NCBI GenBank assembly: GCA_022482815.1
Contig: JAKVOM010000001.1
Coordinates: 744,001 to 808,000, forward strand
DNA from: Acidaminococcus sp.
GTDB lineage: Bacteria; Bacillota; Negativicutes; Acidaminococcales; Acidaminococcaceae
Length of the DNA: 64,000 bases
Reading direction: 5' to 3'
The position numbers were made by a program, and so were the translations under genes. Each line of letters begins with the position of its first letter. Positions within the stretch are counted from its first letter, which is position 1. The notes under the pieces are model-generated. The model made no database searches. It was not told the origin of the DNA and worked only from the letters and a program-made list of their open reading frames with translations. Positions 42,992-51,814 of this stretch are shown in pieces.

Positions 42992-43567
42992 TCAATGGAT
43001 ACCGCTCATTCCCATCATGGAGATGGACATGCAGCTGGCAGTGATCAAAGCAATAGGAAGGTTCTGCAGGCACTTGGGTAGGGCCTTTTCGTTCAGACGT
43101 TCACGGATGCAGGAGAACAGCAGGATAGCCATCGTATAACCGATGGAAGTACCGATGGAGTTCACGCAGGAATCGATGAAGTTGTAATTGCTTTCTACGT
43201 TGATCAGGGCAATACCCAGGATAGCGCAGTTGGTGGTGATCAGAGGGAGGTAAATACCCATTGCCTTATGCAGGGCAGGCATTGCTTTCTTCATGAACAT
43301 TTCAACCAGCTGTACCAGCGTAGCAATGGCCAGGATGAAGACCAGGGTCTTCAAATATTCCAGATGGAACGGAACCAGGAGCAGGTGGTAGCAAGCGTAG
43401 GAAAGCATGGTAGCCAGCAGCATTACGAAGGATACTGCGGCGCTCATCCCTACAGAGTTCTTGAAGTTCTTGGACACGCCCAGAAAGGAGCACATACCAA
43501 GGAACCGGGACAAGATGATGTTGGAAACGAAGATGGAACTAAAGAGAATGCCAAAAGTACCGTTCAT
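42992..43567 (-). CDS. rnfA: Rnf complex subunit RnfA
   Basis: The 191-residue membrane protein has six helices and the conserved RnfA segments FVSNIILSRFLGMCSFLGVSKN and TNCAILGIALINV; the cysteine in TNC and its counterpart in RnfE coordinate a shared [2Fe-2S] cluster inside the membrane. It helps form the ion channel (Na+ or H+). Its start overlaps the last base of rnfE. Confidence 0.96.
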   Translation of the reverse strand: MNGTFGILFSSIFVSNIILSRFLGMCSFLGVSKNFKNSVGMSAAVSFVMLLATMLSYACYHLLLVPFHLEYLKTLVFILAIATLVQLVEMFMKKAMPALHKAMGIYLPLITTNCAILGIALINVESNYNFIDSCVNSIGTSIGYTMAILLFSCIRERLNEKALPKCLQNLPIALITASCMSISMMGMSGIH

Positions 43568-44166
43568 TAATGAGCACCTCTTTCCTTGAAGTAGTTAACT
43601 GCGGCGAATACAAAGCCCATGGTAAGGAATGCACCGGCCGGCAGAATGAAGATCAGGATAGGCTGATAGGATGCAGGCAGAACGACATGGTCGAACAGTT
43701 TGCCGGAACCAATCAGTTCACGGAAGAAAGCGATGCAGCACAGAGCGAAGGAATAGCCAATGCCCATGCCGATAGCATCGAGTGCGGAAGCAACAATTCC
43801 ATGGTCGCAGGCGAAAGCTTCGGCACGACCCAGAACGATACAGTTAACAACGATCAGAGGAACGAATACGCCCAGAGCTGCATACAGCGCCGGAACAAAA
43901 GCGTTCATCAGCATTTCCAGTACAGTTACTACGGAAGCAATAACTACGATGTAGCAGGGAATGTGGATCTGGTCCGGGATGAGTTTCCGGATGGCAGCGA
44001 TGATCATGTTGGTGAAAAACAGTACGAAGGTAAAGGCACAGCCCATACCGATTGCGTTTGTCAGGGAAGTACTCGTTGCCAGTGAAGGACATACACCTAA
44101 CAGCTGAACGAACAACGGGTTTTCCTTGATGATACCTTTAGTTAATTCATGCAGCATATCAATCAT
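43567..44166 (-). CDS. rnfE: Rnf complex subunit RnfE
   Basis: The 199-residue membrane protein is the partner of RnfA, with NPLFVQLLGVCPSLATSTSLTNAIGMG near the start and VNCIVLGRAEAFACDHG in the centre, the site of the other cluster cysteines. Six helices can be counted. It overlaps rnfG by 4 bp and rnfA by 1 bp. Confidence 0.96.
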   Translation of the reverse strand: MIDMLHELTKGIIKENPLFVQLLGVCPSLATSTSLTNAIGMGCAFTFVLFFTNMIIAAIRKLIPDQIHIPCYIVVIASVVTVLEMLMNAFVPALYAALGVFVPLIVVNCIVLGRAEAFACDHGIVASALDAIGMGIGYSFALCCIAFFRELIGSGKLFDHVVLPASYQPILIFILPAGAFLTMGFVFAAVNYFKERGAH

Positions 44167-44732
44167 TCCTTTCCGCCAGCATGGTTCTTCATGTAGTCCT
44201 CACGGGCCGCATTCAGACCGGAGACAACGCCTCTGGAGGTGATGGTGGCCGCCGTGATGGCTTTGACATCGTTCGGTTTAGCAGGATCTTGTTTGGTAAC
44301 AACCAGAGCATCTTTCATAGGTTTACCCTTGAATTGCTCCTGCCATGCAGGGTCCGTGCTCTTGGCACCCAGACCAGGGGTTTCGCTGTGGCTCATGATT
44401 TTGATACCGGTCATTTTGTCTCCGTCCTTGGAGATGCCAAGCATGATGGTGATTTTTCCGCCGTAGCCGCTCGGGGTTACGGTGTAGATGTAACCATTGA
44501 CTTTTCCGGACTTAGTGGATTGCTGCACGTCAGTGATAAGACCGCCGGGAGCCGGCAGTTTTTTCAGTTCACCAACGTCAGGAAGAACAACTTTGTAAGC
44601 GGCAAGAACATCTGCCTGATGTTTTTTAGCAATGGTATCCTTGGTGCCTTCGTTTGCGGCTGCGACCAGACCTACGCTGACGCCGCAGATGACGGCCAGG
44701 ATGCCCGTGTATTTAACAAAGAGGTTACTCAT
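44163..44732 (-). CDS. rnfG: Rnf complex subunit RnfG
   Basis: The 189-residue protein has one N-terminal membrane helix and an extracytoplasmic FMN-binding domain. ITAATITSRGVVSGLNAA near residues 158-175 contains the flavinylation site; the Thr of AATITS is the expected covalent FMN acceptor of ApbE. GYGGKITIMLGIS and SETPGLGAKSTDPAW are other typical stretches. Overlaps rnfD by 4 bp. Confidence 0.96.
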   Translation of the reverse strand: MSNLFVKYTGILAVICGVSVGLVAAANEGTKDTIAKKHQADVLAAYKVVLPDVGELKKLPAPGGLITDVQQSTKSGKVNGYIYTVTPSGYGGKITIMLGISKDGDKMTGIKIMSHSETPGLGAKSTDPAWQEQFKGKPMKDALVVTKQDPAKPNDVKAITAATITSRGVVSGLNAAREDYMKNHAGGKE

Positions 44733-45724
44733 TTCTTCTGACCTCCTCCGAAGGATACATTCCGTACGAAACGGTCAATCATAGGAGTGACCATGTTCAT
44801 CATCAGGATAGAGTAGCAGACACCTTCGGTGTAGCTGCCACGCAGACGAATCAGAGAGGTCAGGACGCCCAGACCGATAGCATAGATGATTTTGCCTTTT
44901 CTGGTGATCGGGGAAGTTACCCAGTCAGTAGCCATGAAGAAAGCACCAATCATCAGGCCGCCGGCACACAGATGGTACAGCGGGAAGACGGAAGGATACC
45001 CCATAACGGCACCGTAAATGCCGGTCAGGATGGCTACTGTCAGCAGATAGAAGACAGGAATGCGCCAATCGATAAGTTTCTTGTAGATGAGGTACAGACC
45101 GCCAAGAACAAGGGCCGGTACACAGGTTTCACCGAGGCTTCCGCCGACATTGCCCATGAACAGGGCACCCAGATCGGGGAGCTTGGCGGCAGCAGCGGCA
45201 CCGCCGCTTTGCCAGATTGTTTCAGTAGCTCTCATGACAGCCAGCGGCGTAGCAGCCGTCGTGCCGTCTACCGGAGAAATAAAGGTGGTCATCTGCTGAG
45301 GGAAAGATGCCAGCAGGATGGCACGGCCGATATGAGCCGGGTTGAAGATGTTGCAGCCCAGACCGCCGAACACAGCCTTGCCGATAACGATGGCAAAGAA
45401 GCTGCCGATTGCGGCGAACAGGGGAGAGAAGGTCGGGGGCAGGCACATAGCCAGCAGCAGACCGGTCAGAGCGGCAGAGCCATCACTGATCGTATTGGGC
45501 TTACCCATGACCTTATTTGCTAATGTTTCAAATACGATTGCAGAAATCATGCAAGTGACCATCACAATCACTGCATTCATACGGAAATAATAGATAGAAG
45601 CGAGAACTGCAGGTACCAGGGCCAGCATCACTTCTTTCATGGACTTGCTGATGGTCAGCCCGCAATGCATATGCGGGGAAGAGGAAACGAGAACCATCGG
45701 CTTTGGCTCTTTGATAGGTTCCAT
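44729..45724 (-). CDS. rnfD: Rnf complex subunit RnfD
   Basis: The 331-residue membrane protein has about ten helices in the NqrB/RnfD pattern. FNPAHIGRAILLASFPQ and VDGTTAATPLAVMR (near residues 150-165) include the second covalent FMN site, the Thr of TAATPL. The protein forms the main part of the ion path. It starts 27 bp after rnfC on the same transcript. Confidence 0.96.
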   Translation of the reverse strand: MEPIKEPKPMVLVSSSPHMHCGLTISKSMKEVMLALVPAVLASIYYFRMNAVIVMVTCMISAIVFETLANKVMGKPNTISDGSAALTGLLLAMCLPPTFSPLFAAIGSFFAIVIGKAVFGGLGCNIFNPAHIGRAILLASFPQQMTTFISPVDGTTAATPLAVMRATETIWQSGGAAAAAKLPDLGALFMGNVGGSLGETCVPALVLGGLYLIYKKLIDWRIPVFYLLTVAILTGIYGAVMGYPSVFPLYHLCAGGLMIGAFFMATDWVTSPITRKGKIIYAIGLGVLTSLIRLRGSYTEGVCYSILMMNMVTPMIDRFVRNVSFGGGQKK

Positions 45725-45751
45725 AGTTTATATCCAGTCCTTTCGCGTTAT

Positions 45752-47119
45752 TTATTTACTCAGTTTATAGAACGGGTTGTGACCGCCGTCACCTTTTCCT
45801 CTGACAAACTGCTTACCCATACGGATGTATTGGACCAGAGGAATGTGTGCCGGGCAGACAAATGCACAAGAACCGCATTCGATGCAGGCGTGGCAGTAGA
45901 ATCTTTCTGCTTCGTCCCAATCCTGCTTCTTGACGGCTTGTACAATTTCCGTCGGTTCCAGTCTCATCGGGCATGCATCTACGCAGCGTGCGCAGTGTAC
46001 GCAGGGACCGGGTTCTACATAAACGGCGAAAGGAGATTTGCTGTTGAATACGAGCAGACCGCCGGAACCTTTGGTAATCGGATAATCCAGAGAGTTGACG
46101 GCAAAGCCCATCATCATACCGCCGGAAATAATCTTGCCGGGTTCACCTTCAAGACCACCGGCTGCCAGGTTGATGGCATCGCTGTAAAGCGTACCCAGAC
46201 GGACAATGTAGTTGCCCGGCTTCTTGACGCCGTCACCGCTGATGGTAACGACTCTTTCCACCATCGGGATGTTCTTCTTCACAGCACGGTAGCAGGCCAC
46301 AGCCGTTCCCACGTTATCTACGATAACGCCGGCATCGGCAGGAAGCCCGCGGTCAGGAACCGTACGGCCCGTAGCTGCGTAAATCAAATGCTTTTCAGAA
46401 CCTTGCGGATACTTTTCAGCGCATACGCAGACTTCGATGTTCGGTTCATTGGCGACTTTTTCTTTCATCAGGGCAATGGCATCGGGCTTGTTGTCTTCGA
46501 TGCCGATAACGCCCTTCTTTGCGCCGGAGGCCATCATAAAGTACTTCAGGCCCTGGATGATTTCATCCGGGTACTCAAGCAGGGTACGATGGTCGCATGT
46601 TACGAACGGTTCACATTCGATACCGTTCAGGACTACCGTGTCAATCGGACGAGCCCCTTCTTTAGGAGGCGCATACTTGACAGCGGTCGGGAAGGTTGCA
46701 CCGCCCATACCGGCTACGCCGGCATCCCGTAATACCTGGCGGATGAGATCGGGAGTGATTTCACTGTCATCGCGGTCTTTAATCGTGTCACACAGGGTAT
46801 CCTGTTTGTCATTCTTAATGACTACGCATTGGGAAATCAACCCGTTTGGACTGTAGCGATTTTCCAGTCTCATAACCATACCGCTGACGCTGGAATGGAT
46901 ATTCGTGCTGACGAAACCGCCTGCCTCACCGATGACCTGACCGAGCGTTACCTTATCACCAGGTTTGACAACCGGAGTTGCCGGTTTGCCAATGTGCTGG
47001 GATAGGGGAATATACACCATGTCAGGGGCGGGACATTTAGTAATGGCCACCTTGTCGGTTAAGGACTTGCTGGGAGGTACTGCGACACCACCCACAAAAG
47101 TTGCTTCTTGTGCAGACAT
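45752..47119 (-). CDS. rnfC: Rnf complex subunit RnfC
   Basis: The 455-residue peripheral subunit holds the NADH and FMN site and two [4Fe-4S] clusters. GMGGATFPTAVKYAPP (FMN binding, near residue 140), then IVDNVGTAVACYRAV, and the cluster motifs CVHCARCVDACPM (near residue 375) and CIECGSCAFVCPAHIP (near 415) are visible. I chose the start at 47119, preceded by AGAGGTG, over the frame start at 47155. As first gene of rnfCDGEAB it defines the operon; in amino-acid fermenters this complex couples ferredoxin oxidation to an ion gradient. Confidence 0.96.
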   Translation of the reverse strand: MSAQEATFVGGVAVPPSKSLTDKVAITKCPAPDMVYIPLSQHIGKPATPVVKPGDKVTLGQVIGEAGGFVSTNIHSSVSGMVMRLENRYSPNGLISQCVVIKNDKQDTLCDTIKDRDDSEITPDLIRQVLRDAGVAGMGGATFPTAVKYAPPKEGARPIDTVVLNGIECEPFVTCDHRTLLEYPDEIIQGLKYFMMASGAKKGVIGIEDNKPDAIALMKEKVANEPNIEVCVCAEKYPQGSEKHLIYAATGRTVPDRGLPADAGVIVDNVGTAVACYRAVKKNIPMVERVVTISGDGVKKPGNYIVRLGTLYSDAINLAAGGLEGEPGKIISGGMMMGFAVNSLDYPITKGSGGLLVFNSKSPFAVYVEPGPCVHCARCVDACPMRLEPTEIVQAVKKQDWDEAERFYCHACIECGSCAFVCPAHIPLVQYIRMGKQFVRGKGDGGHNPFYKLSK

Positions 47120-47161
47120 GTAGTTCACCTCTAACCTTTCATGTGTCAACTTCAAAATAAA

Positions 47162-47190
47162 ATTATATATTGTTAGGTAATAAAAAACAA
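47162..47190 (-). promoter_or_regulatory. Promoter of the rnf operon
   Basis: On the minus strand TTGTTT (47190-47185) and TATAAT (47167-47162) are 17 bp apart, about 43 bp before the rnfC start. Bases 47191-47414 are A+T-rich and may also carry the promoter of the divergent radical SAM gene; TATAAT occurs near 47292 and 47360 without clear -35 boxes. Confidence 0.65.
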
Positions 47191-47414
47191 GTATTAGACG
47201 TTAGTAAAATTGTAGATAAGCGATAATTAATAAAGGAAAATATTTTTCAAAAACGTTACAAAAATTGGTGTAAAAAAGTGTAAAATAGTTTATAATAATT
47301 AACACAATGCACATATGTCTATATAAGTGTGTGGTTTGTTCCCATAAATGAGCCATTATCATAATATATTGGAAAGAATTTTCCAGTGCTACAATAAAGA
47401 GGAGGGGCGGGACC

Positions 47415-48323
47415 ATGTTTGGACTCTATTTCGATGACTATGATACGCCTGTTTTTCGTCCTCCCAGTGAGGCTAATAGCTTTATTCTGCGGGTAACGCG
47501 GGGGTGCGCCCATAATCAGTGTACGTTCTGCGCCATGTATAAGGATGTTGATTTTGCTGTCTGCCCGGATCAGGAAATTTCCCGGCAGATTGCGATGGCG
47601 GCCCATTATGCCAAGAATCAGGTCAGACGGATTTTTCTGGCAGACGGGGACGCGCTCGTGCTTCCTACTGAAAAACTGCTCCGGATTCTGGGTGCGCTTT
47701 ATAATCTTTTTCCGAATCTGCAGCGTGTGACTTCTTATGCGGGACCGAAGGATATCCTGCGTAAAAGTGACGAAGAGCTCAGGACACTGCGGGAGGCGGG
47801 TCTCAAAATGTTGTATTTTGGCCTGGAAACAGGTGATACTGAACTGCTTCGTAAAATCAAAAAGGGTGTGACTGCCGAGGAAAGCATTGCAGCAGGACAG
47901 AAAGTCGTCCGCAGCGGCATGAAGCTTTCCATGATGGTTATTGCCGGCCTTGGCGGCAAAGCAGGCACCCATCAGCATGCCCTGGAGACCGCAAAAGCAG
48001 TGTCCGCAATTTCTCCCGATATGCTGAGCTTTCTGACCCTGCGCTTATACAAAGGTACGGAAATGCTGAGACAGTACGAGAACGGCGAATTTGAACTGCT
48101 TTCCCCAAAAGAACTGGCTGAAGAGGCGTATGAGATGCTGGCACACATCGATATCGCAGAAGGGCGCCATACGCTCGTACGCAGCAACCACATTTCAAAC
48201 TATGTCAACCTGAAGGGAACCCTGCCGCAGGATAAGGAGAAGCTGCTGCAGGATTTGAAAACTGCCATTGCCCATTTGTCAAAATTGACGGATTGGGAAG
48301 TTTATACTAACATGGAGTATTGA
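47415..48323 (+). CDS. Radical SAM protein of unknown substrate
   Basis: The 302-residue protein has a radical SAM domain with RGCAHNQCTFCAMYKDV (CxxxxCxxC spacing as C-AHNQ-C-TF-C) near residues 34-50. The following ISRQIAMAAHYAKNQVRRIFLADGDAL and LKMLYFGLETGDTELLRKIKKG are standard barrel motifs of the Elp3/MiaB-type subgroup. There is no extra iron-sulfur domain at the C-terminus. It is divergent from rnfC and 51 bp before an NlpC/P60 gene. AGGAGGGGCGGG precedes the ATG. Function unknown beyond the chemistry class. Confidence 0.88.
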   Translation: MFGLYFDDYDTPVFRPPSEANSFILRVTRGCAHNQCTFCAMYKDVDFAVCPDQEISRQIAMAAHYAKNQVRRIFLADGDALVLPTEKLLRILGALYNLFPNLQRVTSYAGPKDILRKSDEELRTLREAGLKMLYFGLETGDTELLRKIKKGVTAEESIAAGQKVVRSGMKLSMMVIAGLGGKAGTHQHALETAKAVSAISPDMLSFLTLRLYKGTEMLRQYENGEFELLSPKELAEEAYEMLAHIDIAEGRHTLVRSNHISNYVNLKGTLPQDKEKLLQDLKTAIAHLSKLTDWEVYTNMEY

Positions 48324-48374
48324 GAGTCATTTGCGAAAAGAAGAAGTTGTAATTTGAAAGAAAAGAGGCTTTTT

Positions 48375-49079
48375 ATGAATATTCGTAAAACGTTAACGAC
48401 TATGCTGGTCGTATTCGTTGCGCTGCCTCTGTCTGTCAGTTTCGCAGCGACGAAAAATCGGCCTTTGAAAGTCGGGGATAAGGGTTGGAAGGTGAAAACC
48501 GTCCAAATCAAATTGAATACGCTGGGTATGAAGACTCCGAAGACGGGCCGCTATACCCGTGAGACGGAACGTCAGGTTCGCGCCTTCCAGCAGACTCACC
48601 ACCTGAAAGTAACGGGTAAGGTGGATGATACCACCTATTTCCGGATCAACGAAGCGGCTTTTGAAAAGGAAGGTATCCACGGTATCCGGGGTAAAGATAT
48701 CGTCAAGACGGCTTCCAAGTACAAAGGCGTGCCATACAGCTTCGGCGGTACGACGCCGCGGGCATTCGACTGCTCCGGTTTTGTGCAGTATGTATTCAAG
48801 AAACACAATGCGAAGCTGCCGCGCACGGCGGATCTTCAGTATCAGCAGGGGCTCTTTGTGACGCAGCGTCAGCTGCAGCCCGGGGATCTGGTATTCTTCA
48901 CGACGTATGAACCGGGGGCTTCTCACGTCGGTATCTACGCCGGCAACGGACTTTTCTGGAATGCCACTTCTTCTCGCGGCGTCCAGCTGTGCAGTTTGTC
49001 TGATGATTATTGGAAGAGACGGTATTACGGGGCGAAGAGGGTACTCGTCCCAGTAGATAAAAAAAGATCATATCGCTAA
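48375..49079 (+). CDS. Secreted NlpC/P60 peptidoglycan hydrolase with PG-binding domain
   Basis: The 234-residue protein has a signal peptide (to about SFA-A, residue 26), a peptidoglycan-binding 1 domain (KVGDKGWKVKTVQIKLNTLG ... AFQQTHHLKVTGKVDD, residues 32-90), and an NlpC/P60 cysteine peptidase domain from about residue 110: AFDCSGFVQYVFKKH holds the catalytic Cys, ASHVGIYAGNGLFWNA the His. It should cleave gamma-D-glutamyl-meso-diaminopimelate bonds in peptidoglycan stems. I prefer the ATG at 48375 to the TTG at 48354. Confidence 0.92.
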   Translation: MNIRKTLTTMLVVFVALPLSVSFAATKNRPLKVGDKGWKVKTVQIKLNTLGMKTPKTGRYTRETERQVRAFQQTHHLKVTGKVDDTTYFRINEAAFEKEGIHGIRGKDIVKTASKYKGVPYSFGGTTPRAFDCSGFVQYVFKKHNAKLPRTADLQYQQGLFVTQRQLQPGDLVFFTTYEPGASHVGIYAGNGLFWNATSSRGVQLCSLSDDYWKRRYYGAKRVLVPVDKKRSYR

Positions 49080-49104
49080 ATGATGAGGGAGGATCTTGAT
49101 TTGT

Positions 49105-50991
49105 ATGATAAGGGAACGGCGGAATAAAGAAAAACTGACAGGTTATTACAATAAGTTTATTGATGAGGGCATTATCGATCCTAACGTGCATCCGTGGGTT
49201 GCCGAATCCTGGCGCCGCTGCGACGCTCGTCAGCTGAACCACGAAACCATGCCGGTAGACGGCGTACGCCTGAGCCAGGAAGAACTGGCCGGCAGACTGG
49301 AACTGCACCGTGATGTGCTGCATTATGTGGATGGCTTGTTTGAACAAAACAAGCAGTATTTCAACTCCCACAACCTCTCCATGATTCTGGTGGATGAAGA
49401 TGGGTACGTACTGAAGAATTATGCTCTGCCGTTTTTTCAGCGCAGTATCGAAGATATCCAGGGCATGCGCGTCCTGGAGGAGGATGTAGGTACCTCCAGT
49501 CTTTCTGTGGCACGCGCTCACAATGTACCTTTCCTGATGTTCGGCCCGGAAATGTGGATCCGCGAATGTCATTCCGGTGATGCGTGCTCCGCTCCAATCA
49601 GTGTAGAAGGTGAAGCCCGCTATTTTCTGGCTATGTTCTCTTTGGACCAGAACGAGCTCCCTTATGATATCCTGCTGAGTCTTCTGATGACGATGAAGTA
49701 CTCACTGGAAAATTATCTCAGTATGTTGGAATATTGGAAAGCCAGCAGCTTGATGGCAGAAGATATTCCGGCCGCCGTGTTCTGGGTCAATCGTGACGGA
49801 AGCATCCGCTACTGTAACGAACGCGCCCGGAAACGTCTGGACGGCCATGAAAAATTGGAAGATGTCTTCCTGAATTATGAGCATATCCCTGTTCAGAAGG
49901 GATTTGAAGGTAAAAAAACAGTCCGCAAGGAAATTACCTGGATTACCCAGGATCGTACGTATGAAGATGTAACGAGCGTCCTGCCTGTTACCATCAGCGG
50001 CCGTGTCGACAGTGTGGTAGTGGTGACGATGGCTATCGAGGATTTGAAAACAACCATTGCTCACGCAACGGGATACAGCTCCCGGTACAGCCTCTACAGC
50101 ATGGTCGGTAACTCCAGCGAGTTCCTGGCTTTGCAGCATAAGGCAGCCCGTGTGGCCCGCGGCGATAACAATATCCTTCTTCAGGGTGAACCGGGTACGG
50201 GCAAGCAGCGTCTGGCCCATGGCATCCATCAGGCCAGCCCGAGGGCAGCGGCTCCACTTATTACGGTCCGCGGTCACGAAGGCAATGAAAAAGAATTGGA
50301 AGAAGAATTCTTTGGTCACGATGACGGTGCCGGCCATGTAACGCCGGGCAGTCTGGAACTGGCTAACGGAGGAACACTGTTCCTGGATGAAATCGAGAAG
50401 TTTCCGACGGCCCTGGGCGATGTACTGGCAGATGCCCTGAAAAATGGTGTCCTCAATAAAGAAACCGGCGTCCGCCGTAAATTCAACGTGCGGGTCATCG
50501 CCGCCTGCGATTCTAACTTGAAACGGCTTACTGATAAGGGCCTGTTCTCCAGAGCCCTCTATGAACTCGTCATTGGTACGGTAATCCGTGTTCCGCCGCT
50601 GTGGGAACGCGGGGAAGATGTGGAAATCATTGCCAATCATATCCTTACGGAAATGGCAGCACGGCATAATCTGCCGGCTAAGACCCTTTCGAAGGAAGCC
50701 ATGCAGCTTCTTAACACGTGCCATTGGCCCGGCAACATCAAACAGCTGCAGGGTGTTATTGAGCAGGCATTCTTCCATACGGCGGGCAGCGTAATCGAAG
50801 CTGATCAAATCAAGCTGCCGGGTGAACATCGCATTGAAAAGTCCTGGAAACATGATAAGGATGCCTTTATTGCTTCCTGGAAACAGGCCGGCGGTAATAT
50901 CAGTAAACTGGCACTGATGCTGGATGTCAGCCGTGTTACGCTTTACCGGTACCTGAAGAAGTACGATTTAGGGCCTAAGAAAAACAAATAA
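49105..50991 (+). CDS. AcoR/DhaR-like regulator with degenerate GAFTGA loop
   Basis: The 628-residue protein has an N-terminal GAF-like sensor (residues 1-200; VHPWVAESWRRC is typical of AcoR/DhaR), a PAS domain (about 215-320), an AAA+ domain and a C-terminal Fis-type HTH (GGNISKLALMLDVSRVTLYRYLKKY). Walker A GEPGTGK is near residue 360 and Walker B GGTLFLDEIEK near residue 425. Where sigma-54 activators have GAFTGA the sequence reads FGHDDGAGHVTPG, and the usual PPLRER is PPLWER. This suggests it does not activate sigma-54 polymerase and works otherwise. The start ATG is 12 bases after GGGAGG; a TTG at 49096 is an alternative. Confidence 0.85.
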   Translation: MIRERRNKEKLTGYYNKFIDEGIIDPNVHPWVAESWRRCDARQLNHETMPVDGVRLSQEELAGRLELHRDVLHYVDGLFEQNKQYFNSHNLSMILVDEDGYVLKNYALPFFQRSIEDIQGMRVLEEDVGTSSLSVARAHNVPFLMFGPEMWIRECHSGDACSAPISVEGEARYFLAMFSLDQNELPYDILLSLLMTMKYSLENYLSMLEYWKASSLMAEDIPAAVFWVNRDGSIRYCNERARKRLDGHEKLEDVFLNYEHIPVQKGFEGKKTVRKEITWITQDRTYEDVTSVLPVTISGRVDSVVVVTMAIEDLKTTIAHATGYSSRYSLYSMVGNSSEFLALQHKAARVARGDNNILLQGEPGTGKQRLAHGIHQASPRAAAPLITVRGHEGNEKELEEEFFGHDDGAGHVTPGSLELANGGTLFLDEIEKFPTALGDVLADALKNGVLNKETGVRRKFNVRVIAACDSNLKRLTDKGLFSRALYELVIGTVIRVPPLWERGEDVEIIANHILTEMAARHNLPAKTLSKEAMQLLNTCHWPGNIKQLQGVIEQAFFHTAGSVIEADQIKLPGEHRIEKSWKHDKDAFIASWKQAGGNISKLALMLDVSRVTLYRYLKKYDLGPKKNK

Positions 50992-51152
50992 AAAGCGGCT
51001 GAAAAAGTCGGGAAGATGCGCTTTGCAATACGACAAAACGCATCTTCTGTGATTTTAGGGGATTTTTAATCCTGCGGAAATTCGTTTTACGAATACGCTG
51101 CGCATTGAAGCCTATACTAGAATAAACAAGAAATCATAGGGAGAAAATTGTA

Positions 51153-51791
51153 ATGAGACTCAGAAAGAAACCTTGGATGGCTCAGGCTCTGGAAGCTTAT
51201 ACAGGCAAAGAACTTCTGGAAGAGGGACTGGAGGAACATAAGGGACAATGGTCCGCTTTTATGGGCGGACGGCCGATTCGTCTGGAAATTGGCTGCGGTA
51301 AAGGCAAATTTCTGGCCACTCTCAGCGGAATGCATCCGGATATTGCATTTTTAGGGATGGAAAGCCAGCGGGATGTGTGTTACTATGCTGTCAAGAAACT
51401 GCGGGAGCAGAAACTGGATAATGCCCGTGTGCTTCGGGCCGATGCTGCTCATTTGCTTGACTGGTTTGAGCCGGGTGAAGTGGATATGATTTACCTCAAT
51501 TTCAGTGATCCCTGGCCGAAGGCCCGTCATGCCAAGCGCCGTCTGACTTTCCACACGTTCCTGGCGGAATACAAACAGATTCTTAAGCCGCATGGTCATT
51601 TGCGTTTTAAGACGGATAATGATGATTTGTTTGATTTTTCCCTTGAGGAATTTAATAATTTCGGCGTGCAGATTGTAGCTCTTACACGGGATCTTCATCA
51701 GTCCGATATCTTGAATGAGGCTACTACGGAATATGAAGATCGTTTCAGTGGTCTGGGCAAAAATATTAATTTCTGTGAGATTGTGTTTTAA
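51153..51791 (+). CDS. trmB: tRNA (guanine-N7)-methyltransferase
   Basis: TrmB methylates G46 in the variable loop of tRNAs using S-adenosylmethionine. The 212-residue length is normal. IRLEIGCGKGKFLATLS near residues 47-62 is the SAM site, NFSDPWPKARHAKRRL near 128-143 the family signature, and TDNDDLFDFS follows. GGGAG lies before the ATG. It precedes ftsW by 23 bp. Confidence 0.95.
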   Translation: MRLRKKPWMAQALEAYTGKELLEEGLEEHKGQWSAFMGGRPIRLEIGCGKGKFLATLSGMHPDIAFLGMESQRDVCYYAVKKLREQKLDNARVLRADAAHLLDWFEPGEVDMIYLNFSDPWPKARHAKRRLTFHTFLAEYKQILKPHGHLRFKTDNDDLFDFSLEEFNNFGVQIVALTRDLHQSDILNEATTEYEDRFSGLGKNINFCEIVF

Positions 51792-51814
51792 CATAGAAAA
51801 GGAGCTAGAAAAAG

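Noticed and set aside
41928-43139. 403-codon frame antisense to rnfB and rnfA
   Set aside because: A mirror of two conserved, cysteine-rich genes; its Ala/Gly/Arg-rich product has no known pattern.
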